DNA of 64,000 nt. Origin: Alloalcanivorax mobilis. GTDB lineage: Bacteria > Pseudomonadota > Gammaproteobacteria > Pseudomonadales > Alcanivoracaceae. The stretch is taken from NCBI RefSeq assembly GCF_002864685.1, contig NZ_NMQZ01000022.1:1-64000 (forward strand), in the 5' to 3' direction. The translations under genes were made by a program, and so were the position numbers. Shown one piece after another: positions 1 to 10,970 of the stretch; the first letter of the stretch is position 1; each line of letters starts with the position of its first letter. Under the pieces are notes generated by a model. It did no database searches. It was not told the origin of the DNA and saw only the letters and a program-made list of their open reading frames with translations.

Positions 1-461
1 GGGGAAGGGCCCTCCAGAGCGGTACGGTAGGATCGTGGCGACTAGAGGACGTGACCAGACCGAGGAACTTAACCAAAGGGCATTGATGGCTCTGCCAGCA
101 ACCCTGTGAGTAAAGCGATTTCCCGGTAAACCAATAGGCCAACCTTAAGCCCATCGTCGGGTCGCTCGCTGCTCAAAAGTCATTATCGACACCAAACCGC
201 GCCGTCGCGGTCCTGGCGGTACTATGACCCGTGGCGGTGACGCTGCTCAGTGAGCGGGACAAGGGCGGTGCCTGGAGGGAGCTGTGTGGCCAGGGATGGC
301 CAAACAAACAGCGGCCATGGATGGCTTGAGCGGTCCCGGAAGGCACCGCCCTTGTCCCGCGTCCTCAATAGCGCCACCCAGACACGATCCCAAAAGACAA
401 TTCCCGCTAGTCCGCGATGAACCTTTTCTATGCTTTAAGGATGGCTTTATCTGGCCTGTTC
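1..461. other. Intergenic/non-coding left edge
   Basis: No convincing gene is seen. A short open frame at 284-532 is low-complexity and runs into fabI antisense, so I reject it. The stretch holds a large inverted repeat at 254-360 (separate entry) and a KOPS octamer at 2-9. The first 250 bases could be the end of a feature that starts outside the window, but I recognise no RNA family in them. Confidence 0.5.
254..360. repeat. Large hairpin with perfect 20-bp arms
   Basis: The arm at 254-273 (GCGGGACAAGGGCGGTGCCT) is the exact reverse complement of 341-360. The 67-nt loop contains smaller palindromic pieces such as TGGCCAGGGATGGCCA and GGCCATGGATGGC. It lies downstream of fabI, so it could act as a terminator, but there is no T-run; the internal sub-palindromes resemble a dispersed palindromic repeat family. 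Its nature is inferred only. Confidence 0.7.
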
Positions 462-1271
462 CTACGCGGCTCCGCCTTCCTGCTCATCAAAGGGCATGGA
501 AACGGTGGCGGCGCCGGCGTCCACGTAGGTGATTTCGCCGGTGATCCCGGAGGCCAGGTCCGAGCACAGGAAGGCGGCGGTGTTGCCCACTTCCTCAATG
601 GTGACGTTGCGGCGCAGCGGCGCCTTGGCGGCGTTGTAATCGAGCATCATGCGAAACTTCTTGATGCCGGACGCGGCCAGAGTGCGGATCGGGCCAGCGG
701 AAATGCCGTTCACGCGCACGCCTTCGGGGCCCATGCTCGAGGCCAGGTAGCGCACCGAGGCTTCCAGGCTCGCTTTGGCCAGGCCCATGACATTGTAGTT
801 GGGCACGGTCTGGCGGGAGGCGTGGTAGCTGAGCGTCAACAGCGCGCCCTGGCGGCCCTGCATCAGCGGCTTGGCGGCCTGCGCCAGCGCCACGAAGCTG
901 TACGCGGAAATGTCGTGGGCAATGCGGAAGCCCTCGCGGGTGGCGACGTCGACGAAGTTGCCGTCCAGCTCGCTGCCGGGCGCGAAACCGACCGCGTGCA
1001 CCACGCCATCGAGTCCATCCCACTGTTTGCCAAGGCCGGCGAACACCTGCGCGATCTCGTCGTCGGAGGTGACGTCGCAGGGAAAACACAGGGCTTCATT
1101 GCTGGCGCAGCGCTCGGCGACCTTCAATACCCGGCTTTTCAGCTTGTCGTTCTGGTAGGTGAAAGCGAGCTCGGCGCCTTCACGGTGCATCGCGTCGGCG
1201 ATGCCGGTGGCGATGGAGCGGTCACTGGCGATGCCGACGATCAGGAATCGCTTACCGGTGAGAAAACCCAT
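462..1271 (-). CDS. fabI: Enoyl-[acyl-carrier-protein] reductase (NADH) FabI
   Basis: Catalyses the last reduction of each fatty-acid elongation cycle, trans-2-enoyl-ACP to acyl-ACP, in the cytoplasm. The 269-residue length is typical. The N-terminal FabI nucleotide-binding pattern GIASDRSIA starts near residue 13, and the catalytic Tyr-x6-Lys appears as NYNVMGLAK (Y159, K166), with the second conserved tyrosine at Y149 (LSYHAS). It is the triclosan-target subtype by its motif spacing. It sits after the leftward peptide-transporter operon with about a 100-bp gap, so it probably has its own promoter. As I recall, fabI precedes the same transporter in Pseudomonas. Confidence 0.97.
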   Translation of the reverse strand: MGFLTGKRFLIVGIASDRSIATGIADAMHREGAELAFTYQNDKLKSRVLKVAERCASNEALCFPCDVTSDDEIAQVFAGLGKQWDGLDGVVHAVGFAPGSELDGNFVDVATREGFRIAHDISAYSFVALAQAAKPLMQGRQGALLTLSYHASRQTVPNYNVMGLAKASLEASVRYLASSMGPEGVRVNGISAGPIRTLAASGIKKFRMMLDYNAAKAPLRRNVTIEEVGNTAAFLCSDLASGITGEITYVDAGAATVSMPFDEQEGGAA

Positions 1272-1379
1272 GTCATATCCTCAAAGTGTGTGCGCCGGAG
1301 GGCCGGCGGAAAGCGCCGAGCAAGGCGTCATTCGCCCTAGTATAGGAGATTGTCAGGCCGGAAAAAGCCGGTGCCGGCG

Positions 1380-2993
1380 TCAATGTGCAACGGCTTGTTT
1401 CCTGTGGCGGCTGAACGCCGCGTCGATCAGTTGCCGGGTGTAATCCTGCGCCGGCGCGGTGAACAGCTGCTCGGTGTCGCCCGCTTCGATCACTTTGCCA
1501 TGCCGCATCACCATAAGGCGATGGCTGATGGCGCGCACCACTTTGAGGTCATGGCTGATAAACAGATAGCTCAGGCCGTGGCGGTCCTGCAGTGTTTTCA
1601 GCAGTTCCAGCACCTGCGCCTGCACACTGCGATCCAGCGCCGAGGTGGGTTCGTCCAGAATCAGCAGGTCCGGTTGCACCACCAGGGCCCGGGCAATGGC
1701 GATGCGCTGGCGCTGGCCGCCGGAAAATTCGTGGGGGTAGCGATCCACGGCCTCGGCGCTTAAGCCCACTTCCTCCAGCAGGGCGCGGGTGCGCGCCTGG
1801 CGCTGGGCGGCGTTCAGGTCTTTGTGATGCACCCGCAGCCCCTCGCTGACCGCCTGGCCCACGGTCAGGCGCGGATTGAGGCTGCCGTAGGGGTCCTGGA
1901 ACACCACCTGCAGATGGCGCCGCCAGGGGCGCAACGCCGCGCCGTGCAAGGTATCCAGGCGCTGGTCGAGCAGGGTAATGCGGCCGGCGGCGTGGGTGAG
2001 CCTGAGCAGCGCCAGCGCCAGCGTCGACTTTCCGGAGCCGGATTCGCCCACTACCCCGAGCGTCTCGCCGCGCCGCACCTGCAGCGACACCCGGTCCACT
2101 GCGTTAAGGCTGTCGCGGCCACCAAAGCCGCCGAAGCGGCGGCGGCCATGGAACCGTACCAGAAGATCCTCGGCGTTGAGTAACAGGGGCGCGTCAGCGG
2201 GCAGGGGGCGCGGCGCGCCGCCGGGCTCGGCGGCGATCAGGTGGCGGGTGTAGTCCGCCTTCGGTCGCTCCAGAACATCGTCCACCGGGCCGCTCTCCAC
2301 CAGTTTGCCGCGGTGCATCACCGCCACGTCCTCGGCGAAGCGGCTGACCAGGCCGAGGTCGTGGCTGATCAGCAGAATGCCCAGGTTCAGTTCACGCTGA
2401 AGGCGCTTGAGCAGTTCCAGAATGGTTTCCTGGATGGTCACATCCAGCGCCGTGGTGGGCTCGTCGGCGATCAGTAAACGCGGATTGTTGGCCAGCGCCA
2501 TGGCGATCATCACCCGCTGACGCTGGCCGCCGCTGAGCTGATGCGGATAACGCGCCAGCGTCTCGGCGCTGGCCGGCAGGTCCACCTGGGCGAGCAGTTC
2601 CAGGCTGCGCGCGCGCACCGCCTGCCGCCCCAGCCCCTGGTGCACGCGGATCGCCTCGCCGATTTGCTTGCCGACGCTGTGCAGCGGATTGAGCGCGGTG
2701 AGCGGTTCTTGGAAGATGGTGCCGATGTCGCCGCCGCGCAGCCGGCGGCGGCGGGCGTCGGGCCAGCCCTGGACGTCCTCGCCATCCAGTTCGATGGCGC
2801 CGGCGCGGTGGTGGGCGCCGGCCGGCAGCAAATCCAGAATCGACAAGGCGGTGAGCGATTTCCCGGAGCCGGATTCCCCCACCAGCGCCAGCATGCGCCC
2901 GGCCTCCACGGTCAGGCTGACGCCATCCACCGCCGGGCGCGCCGGGTCGTCAAACCAGACGCTCAGGTCGTTCAACCGCATCAGCGCGCTCAT
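1380..2993 (-). CDS. yejF: Peptide ABC transporter, fused double ATP-binding protein (YejF/DppDF type)
   Basis: A 537-residue protein with two full ABC ATPase domains. Domain 1 has Walker A GESGSGKS at residues 39-46, signature LSGGQRQR and Walker B LLIADEP. Domain 2 repeats GESGSGKS near residue 315, then FSGGQRQR and LLILDEP. It energises oligopeptide uptake through the two permeases encoded just upstream. The start ATG overlaps the stop of the preceding permease gene (ATGA, 2993-2990), which indicates translational coupling. It is the last gene of the four-gene operon. In Pseudomonas the matching system (Npp) imports peptidyl-nucleoside antibiotics and peptides; the substrate here is not known. 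Confidence 0.93.
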   Translation of the reverse strand: MSALMRLNDLSVWFDDPARPAVDGVSLTVEAGRMLALVGESGSGKSLTALSILDLLPAGAHHRAGAIELDGEDVQGWPDARRRRLRGGDIGTIFQEPLTALNPLHSVGKQIGEAIRVHQGLGRQAVRARSLELLAQVDLPASAETLARYPHQLSGGQRQRVMIAMALANNPRLLIADEPTTALDVTIQETILELLKRLQRELNLGILLISHDLGLVSRFAEDVAVMHRGKLVESGPVDDVLERPKADYTRHLIAAEPGGAPRPLPADAPLLLNAEDLLVRFHGRRRFGGFGGRDSLNAVDRVSLQVRRGETLGVVGESGSGKSTLALALLRLTHAAGRITLLDQRLDTLHGAALRPWRRHLQVVFQDPYGSLNPRLTVGQAVSEGLRVHHKDLNAAQRQARTRALLEEVGLSAEAVDRYPHEFSGGQRQRIAIARALVVQPDLLILDEPTSALDRSVQAQVLELLKTLQDRHGLSYLFISHDLKVVRAISHRLMVMRHGKVIEAGDTEQLFTAPAQDYTRQLIDAAFSRHRKQAVAH

Positions 2994-4015
2994 TGGTACT
3001 TCCTCGGGTCGAAGGCATCGCGGATCGCTTCACCGATAAACACCAGCAGCGACAGCATCAGCGCCAGCGTGGCGAAGGCACTGAGGCCCAGCCAGGGCGC
3101 TTGCAGGTTGGCCTTGCCCTGGCCGAGCAGTTCGCCCAGCGACGGGTCGCCGGGTGGCAGACCGAAACCGATGAAATCCAGCGAGGTGAGCAGCACCACC
3201 GAGGCATTGAGCACGAAGGGCAGGAAGGTCAGGGTGGCGACCATGGCGTTGGGCAGCATATGGCGAAACAGAATCACCGGCGTGCGCACACCCAGTGCCT
3301 GAGCGGCGCGCACGTAGTCCAGGTTGCGGCCGCGCAGAAACTCCGCGCGCACCAGATCCACCAGGGTCATCCAGGAAAACAGCAACATCACTAGCAGCAG
3401 GCTCCAGAACCCCGGCACCATGAAACTGGAGAGCACGATAATCAGGTAGAGAATCGGCATGCTCGACCACACTTCCATAAAGCGCTGGCCGGCCAGATCC
3501 AGCCAGCCGCCGTAGTAGCCTTGCAGAGCGCCAACCACCACGCCCACCAGGCTGGAACCGATGGTCAGCATCAGGCCAAACAGGATCGAGGTGCGAAAGC
3601 CGTAAATCAGACGCGCCAGCACGTCGCGGCCCTGATCGTCGGTGCCCAGCCAGTTTTCCGCCGACGGCGGCGCCGGCGCCGGCACCTGGAGGTCGTAATT
3701 GATGGTGTTGTAGCTGTAGCGGATCGGTGGCCACAGCATCCAGCCGTCGGCGTTGATCAAATCGCGCACGTAGGGGTCGCGGTAATTCGCTTCGGTCTCG
3801 AACAGCCCGCCAAACACGGTTTCCGGATAGGTGTTGAAGACCGGCAGGTACAGTTCGTTCTGATAGCTGACCAGCAACGGTTTGTCGTTGGCCACGAACT
3901 CGGCGCCGAGGCTGAGCACGAACAGCACCGCGAACACCCACATGGACCAGTAGCCGCGCCGGTTGCGCCGAAACGCCCGCCATTGCCGTTGCAGTACCGG
4001 ATTGCGCATCGGCAT
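2990..4015 (-). CDS. yejE: Peptide ABC transporter permease (YejE/DppC type)
   Basis: Inner-membrane permease of the BPD_transp_1 family, about 341 residues from the chosen start. A first hydrophobic segment (WSMWVFAVLFVLSL) is followed by a large periplasmic insert typical of YejE, then a cluster of transmembrane helices with the EAA-loop region (AAQALGVRTPVILFRHMLPN) that contacts the ATPase. I choose the ATG at 4015 (MPMRNPVLQ) because it overlaps the upstream yejB stop as TGATG; an in-frame upstream ATG at 4057 would lie well inside yejB. Confidence 0.92.
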   Translation of the reverse strand: MPMRNPVLQRQWRAFRRNRRGYWSMWVFAVLFVLSLGAEFVANDKPLLVSYQNELYLPVFNTYPETVFGGLFETEANYRDPYVRDLINADGWMLWPPIRYSYNTINYDLQVPAPAPPSAENWLGTDDQGRDVLARLIYGFRTSILFGLMLTIGSSLVGVVVGALQGYYGGWLDLAGQRFMEVWSSMPILYLIIVLSSFMVPGFWSLLLVMLLFSWMTLVDLVRAEFLRGRNLDYVRAAQALGVRTPVILFRHMLPNAMVATLTFLPFVLNASVVLLTSLDFIGFGLPPGDPSLGELLGQGKANLQAPWLGLSAFATLALMLSLLVFIGEAIRDAFDPRKYQ

Positions 4016-5100
4016 CAGCGCGCCCTCCGCTCGAAATCGATGCGCGGGTCCACCCACATATAAGTGAGATCGGAGAGCAGCTTAAGCACCATTCCCAGCA
4101 GGGTGAAGATAAAGAGAGTACCGAACACCACCGGGTAGTCGCGGTTGATCACCGATTCGAAGCCGAGCAGGCCGAGCCCGTCCAGGGAGAAAATGTATTC
4201 AATCAGCATCACGCCGGTGAAGAACATGCTGACAAAGGCGGCCGGAAAGCCGGCGATGATGATCAACATGGCGTTGCGGAACACATGGCCGTAGAGCACC
4301 CGGTTTTCCGTGAGTCCCTTGGCGCGGGCGGTTTGTACGTATTGCTTGCCGATCTCGTCGAGGAAGGAGTTTTTGGTGAGCATGGTCAGGGTGGCGAAAT
4401 TGCCCACCACGATGGCCACCGTGGGCAGGAAGATATGGCGGGCGTAGTCGAGCAGCTTCTGCCAGCCGGAGAGCTGAGCGAAGTTGTCCGAGGTCAGCCC
4501 GCGCAGCGGGAACCAGTCGAAGTAGGAGCCGCCGGCGAACAGCACCACCAGCAAAATGGCGATCAGGAAGCTGGGAATCGCGTAACCGACAATGATCGCC
4601 GTGCTGGTCCACACGTCGAAGCGCGAACCGTCGCGCACCGCCTTGCGAATGCCCAGCGGGATCGCCACCAGGTAGGTGATCAGCGTACTCCACAAGCCCA
4701 GCGAGATGGACACCGGCAGGCGCTCGGCGATCAGCGTGCTGACCGGGCGATCGCGATAGTAGGATTCACCGAAATCAAAGCTCAGGTAGTGCTTGACCAT
4801 CAGCCAGAATCGTTCCGGCGCCGGCTTGTCGAAGCCGTAAAGCTTCTCGACGCGCTCCACCAGATCCGCGGGCAGGCCCTGGGAGCCACGGTAATTATGG
4901 TTGCCGCTGGTCACCACATCGGCGGTGGTGCCGGCGAAGCCGCCGCCGGCACCACCGCCACCGCCCAGCCCCTGAAGCTGCGCCAGCGCCTTCTCCACGG
5001 GGCCGCCGGGGGCGCCTTGCACGATCACGAAATTGAGCAGCAGGATGCCGAACAGGGTGGGGACGATCAGCAGCAGCCGTTTGAGAATATAGATCAGCAT
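4015..5100 (-). CDS. yejB: Peptide ABC transporter permease (YejB/DppB type)
   Basis: A 361-residue permease with an N-terminal transmembrane helix ([20 protein letters not shown]) and five more helices toward the C-terminus. The coupling loop reads [21 protein letters not shown] glycine-rich insert ([13 protein letters not shown]) near residue 45 is unusual compared with DppB but is found in YejB-like proteins. The start overlaps the yejA stop (TAATG) and the stop overlaps the yejE start, so the whole cluster is one mRNA. Confidence 0.93.
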   Translation of the reverse strand: MLIYILKRLLLIVPTLFGILLLNFVIVQGAPGGPVEKALAQLQGLGGGGGAGGGFAGTTADVVTSGNHNYRGSQGLPADLVERVEKLYGFDKPAPERFWLMVKHYLSFDFGESYYRDRPVSTLIAERLPVSISLGLWSTLITYLVAIPLGIRKAVRDGSRFDVWTSTAIIVGYAIPSFLIAILLVVLFAGGSYFDWFPLRGLTSDNFAQLSGWQKLLDYARHIFLPTVAIVVGNFATLTMLTKNSFLDEIGKQYVQTARAKGLTENRVLYGHVFRNAMLIIIAGFPAAFVSMFFTGVMLIEYIFSLDGLGLLGFESVINRDYPVVFGTLFIFTLLGMVLKLLSDLTYMWVDPRIDFERRAR

Positions 5101-6938
5101 TATTGCGCGCTTTTATCCCACCAGATGTCGAGGGCGCCGTCCACGTTCACGTAGGGTGGCAGGGGCGGATGCTTGAGCCGCGATTGATAGGCGAAGCGGT
5201 GGTGATCCAGATACCAGTTGGGAATCACATAAAAGCCCCACTGCAACGCCCGGTCAAGAGCGTGGCAACGGGTCACCAGCGCTTCGCGGCTGTCCGCGGA
5301 AATCACCTTTTCCACCAGCGCATCAATCGCCGGGTTGCTGACCCCGGCGGTGTTGCGGCTGCTTTCCCGCTTGGCGGAAGCCGAGCTCCAGTAATCGCGC
5401 TGCTCGTTGCCCGGTGACGGCGATTGCCCCCAACCACCGACGACCATGTCGTAGTCGTAGCTGCGCAGGCGCTGAACATACTGGGACTCATCCACGCGCA
5501 CCACGCTGGTGTCGATGCCCAGCACCTTGAGGTTGCGGGTGAATGGCAGCACCACGCGCTCGAAGGCCGGGCTGTAAAGCAGAAACTCAAAACGCACCGG
5601 CTTGCCCTCGGGGTTGTACAGCTGATTGCCCTCAATCCGATAACCGGCCTGCTTCAGCATCGCCTGGGCATGGCGCAGATTGTCGCGGGGGCGCCCGGAG
5701 CCATCGGAGGAGGGCGGCTGGTAACTTTCGGTGAAGACCCGTGCCGGCAGGTCCTTTTTCAGCGGCTCCAGTAATTTAAGCTCAGCCTGGTCCGGGAGGC
5801 CGGAGGCGGCCAGATCGGAGTTCTCGAAATAGCTGCGGGTGCGTTTGTACTCGCCATAAAAAAGATGCTTGTTGGACCATTCAAAATCGAACGCGTAGGC
5901 CATCGCTTCACGCAGCACCGGGTCCTGGAACACCGGCCGCCGGGTGTTGAAGATAAAGCCCTGCATGCCCGCCGGGTTGCTGTGCGCCACCTCCTCGGTC
6001 AGCAGGGTGCCGTCACGAAACGCCTCGCCGGTGTAGGAGGTCGCCCAGTATTTGGCGTTGGTCTCAAAGCGCCAATCGTAATCGCCCCGCTTAAAGGCCT
6101 GCAGCGCCACGGTGTCATCCAGGTAGTACTCGAACACGATGCGGCCAAAATTATTGTGCCCGCGCATCACCGGCAGATCCCTGGCCCAGTAATCGTCACG
6201 GCGTTCGTAAACCACCCGCTTGCCGGCTTTGAAACTGGCGATTTTGTAGGGGCCGGAGCCCAGCGGGGGCACCAGGGTGGCGTTCTCGAAATTCTTGTCT
6301 TTCCAATAGTGCTTGGGCAGCACCGGCATCTGCCCGACGATCATCGCCAGCTCCGGGTTCCGACCGGAACGGAAAGTGAATTTCACTTTGCGCTTGGAGA
6401 GCGCTTCAACCTGGGTGACGTCGCCATAGTAATAGGCGTAGAAGGGCGCCCCGTGCTCCTTGAGCTGCTCGAAGGTCCACACCACGTCGTCGGCGAGAAT
6501 CGGCTCACCGTCCGCGAAGCGCGCGTTTTCACGCAGGGTGTAGGCGACCCAGCTGCGATCGTCCGGCCACTCGATGGTCTTGGCCAGCAGGCCGTATTCG
6601 GTGAACGGTTCGTCCAGGCTGGGCACCACCAGGCTGTCGTAAAGATAGCTGTTGCCCAGGGCGCCGATGCCGGAGGCCGAGTTGCCCTTGGGCAACCAGG
6701 GCATGAAGCTGTCGAACCCGCCAATCACGTGCAGTTTCAGTTGCCCGCCTTTGGGGGCATCCGGGTTGACGTAGTCGAAGTGGGAAAAATCCGGCCCGTA
6801 TTTGGGCTCACCATGCATGGCGATGGCGTGGGCGCGGTGCACCTCGGCGAAGGCGGGGCCGGCCAGCAAAATGGCGGCGGCACACAGCCAGAAACGGCTT
6901 GGCAAGAAAACCCGGAAACAAAAGGCGACGCCTGTCAT
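5100..6938 (-). CDS. yejA: Periplasmic peptide-binding protein (YejA type, SBP_bac_5)
   Basis: Solute-binding protein of about 612 residues from the ATG at 6938. It has a Sec signal peptide (hydrophobic [16 protein letters not shown], then [16 protein letters not shown]), as in YejA. The SBP family 5 core is visible: [12 protein letters not shown], then the [26 protein letters not shown] segment region and a C-terminal [11 protein letters not shown]. An AGGAG lies 12 nt upstream of 6938, whereas the longer frame from 7073 adds a non-signal leader, so 6938 is preferred. First gene of the operon, overlapping yejB by one base. Confidence 0.92.
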   Translation of the reverse strand: MTGVAFCFRVFLPSRFWLCAAAILLAGPAFAEVHRAHAIAMHGEPKYGPDFSHFDYVNPDAPKGGQLKLHVIGGFDSFMPWLPKGNSASGIGALGNSYLYDSLVVPSLDEPFTEYGLLAKTIEWPDDRSWVAYTLRENARFADGEPILADDVVWTFEQLKEHGAPFYAYYYGDVTQVEALSKRKVKFTFRSGRNPELAMIVGQMPVLPKHYWKDKNFENATLVPPLGSGPYKIASFKAGKRVVYERRDDYWARDLPVMRGHNNFGRIVFEYYLDDTVALQAFKRGDYDWRFETNAKYWATSYTGEAFRDGTLLTEEVAHSNPAGMQGFIFNTRRPVFQDPVLREAMAYAFDFEWSNKHLFYGEYKRTRSYFENSDLAASGLPDQAELKLLEPLKKDLPARVFTESYQPPSSDGSGRPRDNLRHAQAMLKQAGYRIEGNQLYNPEGKPVRFEFLLYSPAFERVVLPFTRNLKVLGIDTSVVRVDESQYVQRLRSYDYDMVVGGWGQSPSPGNEQRDYWSSASAKRESSRNTAGVSNPAIDALVEKVISADSREALVTRCHALDRALQWGFYVIPNWYLDHHRFAYQSRLKHPPLPPYVNVDGALDIWWDKSAQ

Positions 6939-7085
6939 CGTTATTGTGGACTCCTGGCTGAGGGCGTTTGCGACACCATAGCCCAGCGCGGCCGGTTCAC
7001 CAACCGTGCCGGGACCCGCAGCATTGGACCGCAACGGGGCGCCGGGTTCCCCGAGGGCCGCATCGAAACGCAATGGCCACCGTGA

Positions 7086-8654
7086 TCAGGGCGCGTTACG
7101 GATATCCACGTACAAAGTCAGTTGGTCGCCGGGGCGCAGATAGCGTCGGCGTTCCACGGTGTGATTCCAATCGCGGATCTGCGTGACCGAGACATTGAAA
7201 CGATCGGCGATGGCGTACAACGAGTCGCCGTTGCGCACTGAGTAGCGCACCTTGCGGATCATTTCCTGGCGCGCACTTTCGCTGGCGCCGCTGTCGCCTC
7301 CCTGCCGCCAGATCGCCAGGGTCTGGCCGACTTGCAGCGGCTTGCCCGGGGACAGGTCGTTCCATTTCGCCAAGGCGTTGACGGTCACATCATGGTGCCG
7401 CGCGATGCGCCACAGGGTATCGCCGCGGCTGACCCGGTAATCAATGCGCTGGCGGGATTGTTCCTGGCCGGCCAGCGCTTCACCGGCGCTGGCCGCACTA
7501 CCGGCGGCGGCGGGGATCAACAGCACCCGGCCGGCGATGATGGTGTTGTTGTGAAGGCGATTGATATTGCGCAACACCGCCGGGGTGGTGCGATTGTGGC
7601 GGGCGATGGCCACCAGGGTGTCGCCCCGGCGAATGGTGTATCGCTGCCAGCTCAGGCGCTGGTCATCGGGTAGATCGGCGAGGCGGCTTTTGAACAGCGC
7701 GGCCTTGTCCACCGGTACCAGCAATTTATGCGGGCCATCCGGGGCGGTGGCCCAGCGGTTGAACGCCGGGTTCAACAGGTACAGCTCTTCGGTGGAAATC
7801 TGCGCCAGCCGAGCGGCCTCGGCCAGATCGATCTGGCCGCCCACGTCGACCGCCTTGAAGTAGGCTTCATCGGGAATCTCATGGAGTGTCACGCCGTATT
7901 CCCGCGGATCGGCCACGATCTGGGCCACGGCCAGCAGCTTCGGTACATAGGCGGTGGTTTCGCGGGGCAGGTTCAGGTGCCAGAAATCGGTCGGCTCGCC
8001 GGCCTCTTCGTTGCGGCGGATCGCCCGTGACACCGTGCCGCCGCCGGCATTGTACGAAGCCAACGCCAGCAGCCAGTCGCCGTCGAAGCGATCAGCGAGC
8101 TGCTGCAGGTAATCCAGCGCCGCCCGGGTGGAGCGCACGATATCGCGGCGGCCGTCGTACCACCAGGTCTGATCGAGGCCGAAATACTCACCGGTGGAGG
8201 GAATAAACTGCCAGGGCCCGGCGGCCTGGCCGTGGGAGTAGGCGAACGGATCGAAGGCGCTCTCAACCACCGGCAGGAGCACCAGTTCGGCGGGCATGTC
8301 GCGCCGCTCGGCTTCCTCGACAATAAAGTGCAGATAGCGCTCGGCGCGGGTGGTGACGCGGGTGAAGTAAGCCGGGTGGCGGGCATACCATTCGCGCTGC
8401 AAGCGAATGCGCTGATTATCCTGATGCGGATCAAGCGCGTAACCGGCGCGGATTCGGTCCCAGATGTCCTGGTCTTCCAGGGGCGCCGGTTTTTTCACCG
8501 GCGCCGGCTCGGCCATGCCGTTGGCCAGATCCGGCTGATCCAGCGCTGGCTCGGCGGCCGGCATGGGCGGCAGCTCATCCACCGGCGGCGCCACCGCACA
8601 GCCGGAAGACAGCATAATGATCCCCAGGGCGAAACAACCAATAAGTCTATTCAT
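7086..8654 (-). CDS. mltD: Membrane-bound lytic murein transglycosylase D (lipoprotein)
   Basis: Cleaves peptidoglycan glycan strands. Starting at the ATG at 8654 gives a lipoprotein signal with lipobox LSSGC (Cys19). The SLT catalytic domain follows, with the catalytic Glu in VVESAFDPFAYS and the AAGPWQFIPSTG motif. Three LysM peptidoglycan-binding modules lie in the C-terminal half (YTIRRGDTLVAIARHN, YRVSRGDTLWRIARHH, YSVRNGDSLYAIADRF), typical of MltD. The longer frame to 8714 would bury the signal peptide. It lies upstream of the yej genes on the same strand, with a 150-bp gap. Confidence 0.94.
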   Translation of the reverse strand: MNRLIGCFALGIIMLSSGCAVAPPVDELPPMPAAEPALDQPDLANGMAEPAPVKKPAPLEDQDIWDRIRAGYALDPHQDNQRIRLQREWYARHPAYFTRVTTRAERYLHFIVEEAERRDMPAELVLLPVVESAFDPFAYSHGQAAGPWQFIPSTGEYFGLDQTWWYDGRRDIVRSTRAALDYLQQLADRFDGDWLLALASYNAGGGTVSRAIRRNEEAGEPTDFWHLNLPRETTAYVPKLLAVAQIVADPREYGVTLHEIPDEAYFKAVDVGGQIDLAEAARLAQISTEELYLLNPAFNRWATAPDGPHKLLVPVDKAALFKSRLADLPDDQRLSWQRYTIRRGDTLVAIARHNRTTPAVLRNINRLHNNTIIAGRVLLIPAAAGSAASAGEALAGQEQSRQRIDYRVSRGDTLWRIARHHDVTVNALAKWNDLSPGKPLQVGQTLAIWRQGGDSGASESARQEMIRKVRYSVRNGDSLYAIADRFNVSVTQIRDWNHTVERRRYLRPGDQLTLYVDIRNAP

Positions 8655-8896
8655 AACAATAAGATACAGATTAAATTTCGAGCCGATTCTAGGCATCCCC
8701 TCCCGAACCGGCAAGCAAAAAAGCGCTTAGGCAGCCCTCCCGGCGTGCCTCTTTGTTGGAATTGGTATCCCCATCACGATCCAGCGAAAAGACGCTGGAC
8801 GCGAATCGATTCAGCAAAAGTCGTGCCTGAAAACGCCCCGATCCCCGTGCTCCGGTGTCGCGCCACCGCCGACCCCGGCGTGGCGGGCCGGCTTAT

Positions 8897-9670
8897 TCAG
8901 GCGGAATCCTTCCAGCGCCGCAGGGCGGCGAAATTCTCCACGCAACTGTCCGGCGCCACGCCGAAATGGGTCTCGCAGGCATGCCGCAATTGCGGCTCGG
9001 CGGAGCGCAAGAACGGATTGGTGCGCCGCTCCTCGCCAATCGTGGAGGGCAGGGTAATGCGATCCTGCTCGCGCAGTGCGCGCACTTGCTCCAGGCGCGC
9101 CAGCACGTTGTTGTCTTGCGGCGACACGCTGGCCGCGAAGGTCAGATTGGCGAGCGTGTATTCATGGGCGCAGAACACCCGGGTTTCTTCCGGCAGCGCG
9201 GCCAGGCGCGTCAGCGAGTGGTGCATCTGTTCCGGCGTGCCCTCGAACAGCCGGCCGCAGCCGCCCGCGAACAGGGTGTCGCCGCAGAACAGCCAGCCCT
9301 GGCCGGCGGCGTAAAAGGCGATATGCCCGAGGGTGTGTCCGGGCACCTCCAGTACGTCCAGTTCCAGGTCCGGCCCGCTCAGGCGCACCCGGTCGCCATC
9401 ATTGAGCGGGTGGCCAATTTCCGGAATCGATTCCCGCGCTGGCCCGTACACCGGAATCGAACGCTGCCGGCACAGGGCACTGACACCGCCGACATGATCC
9501 GGGTGATGGTGGGTGATCAGAATCGCGCTCAGGGTCAGACCCTGTTCGCTCAGCCACGCTTCCACCGGCGCCGCGTCCCCGGGATCGACCACCACGCACC
9601 GGTCGCCCTCAACAATGGCCCAGATGTAGTTGTCCCGGAACGCCGGGATCGCCGTAGGGGCTTTCAACAT
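8897..9670 (-). CDS. gloB: Hydroxyacylglutathione hydrolase (glyoxalase II)
   Basis: A 257-residue metallo-beta-lactamase-fold enzyme that hydrolyses S-lactoylglutathione in methylglyoxal detoxification. The binuclear metal motif THHHPDHVGG is present, followed by GHTLGHIAFY and the FCGDTLFAGGCGRLFEGTPEQM segment diagnostic of GloB, and CAHEYTLANLTFA. The length is normal for the family. It diverges from the methyltransferase gene at 9724 across a 53-bp gap that must hold both promoters. Confidence 0.95.
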   Translation of the reverse strand: MLKAPTAIPAFRDNYIWAIVEGDRCVVVDPGDAAPVEAWLSEQGLTLSAILITHHHPDHVGGVSALCRQRSIPVYGPARESIPEIGHPLNDGDRVRLSGPDLELDVLEVPGHTLGHIAFYAAGQGWLFCGDTLFAGGCGRLFEGTPEQMHHSLTRLAALPEETRVFCAHEYTLANLTFAASVSPQDNNVLARLEQVRALREQDRITLPSTIGEERRTNPFLRSAEPQLRHACETHFGVAPDSCVENFAALRRWKDSA

Positions 9671-9723
9671 GACGTGCTACCCTTGCCGTATTCACTGCCA
9701 AGGTTACAGGACCCGCTCGAAAA

Positions 9724-10530
9724 ATGTCAGACATGCGCCTGCCGCCGCTCGCCCGGCGACCTTTCCGCCGCCATCCGGAGGACATGCCGGAACGCTTTGA
9801 TCGCTGGCTCGACAGCGAGGCCGGCGCCGCCGTACTGGCGGCGGAACGGGCCATGCTCGCCGATCTGTTGCCGCGCATGGTCGGCCAACGCGCGGTCGAA
9901 GTGGCCAGCGGGCGCGGCCGCGACATGCTGGCCGGCATCCGCCTGCCGTGGCGCTGCGCGATCACCGCCAGCGGCTTCGCCAACGGCCAGGTCCAGGCTC
10001 TGCCGCAGGCGTTACCGGTGGCCAAAAACAGCGTGGATGTGATGCTGCTGCACCATGGCCTGGAATTTCACGACGCCCCCCACCAGGTGCTGCGCGAAGC
10101 GGCCCGGTGCGTGGCCCCGGGCGGCGTTCTCGCGGTGGTCGGATTCCATCCGCTCAGCCCCATGGGCTTGGCGCGCTGGGTGCGTACCGGTGCCAACCGC
10201 CCGGGCTGGAACGGACGTTATTTCCGCCCCTATCGGGTCAGCGACTGGCTGCATGTTCTGGGCTTCGAGGTCGAGGGGCTGGCCAGCGGCTTTCATAATC
10301 TGCCGCTCTCCGACCGTGGCCGGGCGCGGCTGCGCTGGCTGGAATGGCTCGGTGAGCATTTCTGGTGGCGCTACGGCGGGGTGTACCTGTTGGTCGCGCG
10401 TAAGCGCGCGGCGATGCTGCGGCCGGCGGCCCCGGCGCGGCGCTTTCAGCGCCCGCCACCCACGGTGATTTCGGTGCCGGTGGCGCGCTGGCGACAACAA
10501 CGAAACTGGGAGCTTGAGAGACCCGAATGA
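9724..10530 (+). CDS. Class I SAM-dependent methyltransferase family protein
   Basis: A 268-residue protein whose degenerate SAM-binding start ([13 protein letters not shown]) and post-I region ([37 protein letters not shown]) match the methyltransferase 11 type found between gloB and rnhA in Pseudomonas and relatives. The usual GxGxG is replaced by ASGRGRD, so binding may be altered. The substrate is unknown. Its stop overlaps the rnhA start (ATGA at 10527), so the two are coupled; the C-terminal tail is Arg/Pro-rich. Confidence 0.8.
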   Translation: MSDMRLPPLARRPFRRHPEDMPERFDRWLDSEAGAAVLAAERAMLADLLPRMVGQRAVEVASGRGRDMLAGIRLPWRCAITASGFANGQVQALPQALPVAKNSVDVMLLHHGLEFHDAPHQVLREAARCVAPGGVLAVVGFHPLSPMGLARWVRTGANRPGWNGRYFRPYRVSDWLHVLGFEVEGLASGFHNLPLSDRGRARLRWLEWLGEHFWWRYGGVYLLVARKRAAMLRPAAPARRFQRPPPTVISVPVARWRQQRNWELERPE

Positions 10531-10970
10531 GAGAAGTGGACATTTTCACCGACGGCGCCTGCCGGGGTAATCCGGGGCCGGGTGGCTGGGGGGCGATACT
10601 GCGCGCCGGCAGCCACGAGAAAGAGTTGTTTGGCGGCGAGACCCCGACCACCAACAACCGCATGGAATTGATGGCGGCGATTCAGGCTCTGGAAGCGCTG
10701 CGCGAACCCTGCAAGGTGGTGCTGACCACGGATTCCCAATACGTGCGCAAAGGCATCACCGAGTGGATGCACAACTGGAAAAAACGCGGCTGGCGCACCG
10801 CCGGCAAGCAGCCGGTCAAGAACGTGGACCTCTGGCAGCGTCTTGACCAGGCTTGCCAGCGGCACCAGATCGACTGGCGCTGGGTCAAGGGGCACAGTGG
10901 CCACGTCGACAACGAGCGGGCCGACCAGTTGGCCAACCGGGGCATCGATGAGATGGAGACAAGCGCGTGA
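10527..10970 (+). CDS. rnhA: Ribonuclease HI
   Basis: Degrades the RNA strand of RNA-DNA hybrids. The 147-residue protein shows the DEDD catalytic set: Asp in [15 protein letters not shown], Glu in NNRMELMAA, Asp in LTTDSQYV and Asp in [11 protein letters not shown]. The basic handle region ([18 protein letters not shown]) of E. coli-type RNase HI is present. It overlaps the methyltransferase upstream and dnaQ downstream (GTGA), the classic rnhA-dnaQ pairing. Confidence 0.97.
   Translation: MREVDIFTDGACRGNPGPGGWGAILRAGSHEKELFGGETPTTNNRMELMAAIQALEALREPCKVVLTTDSQYVRKGITEWMHNWKKRGWRTAGKQPVKNVDLWQRLDQACQRHQIDWRWVKGHSGHVDNERADQLANRGIDEMETSA

Noticed and set aside
284-532. 82-residue open frame at the left edge
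   Set aside because: It spans the large palindrome and the fabI 3' end and has no protein-like pattern.
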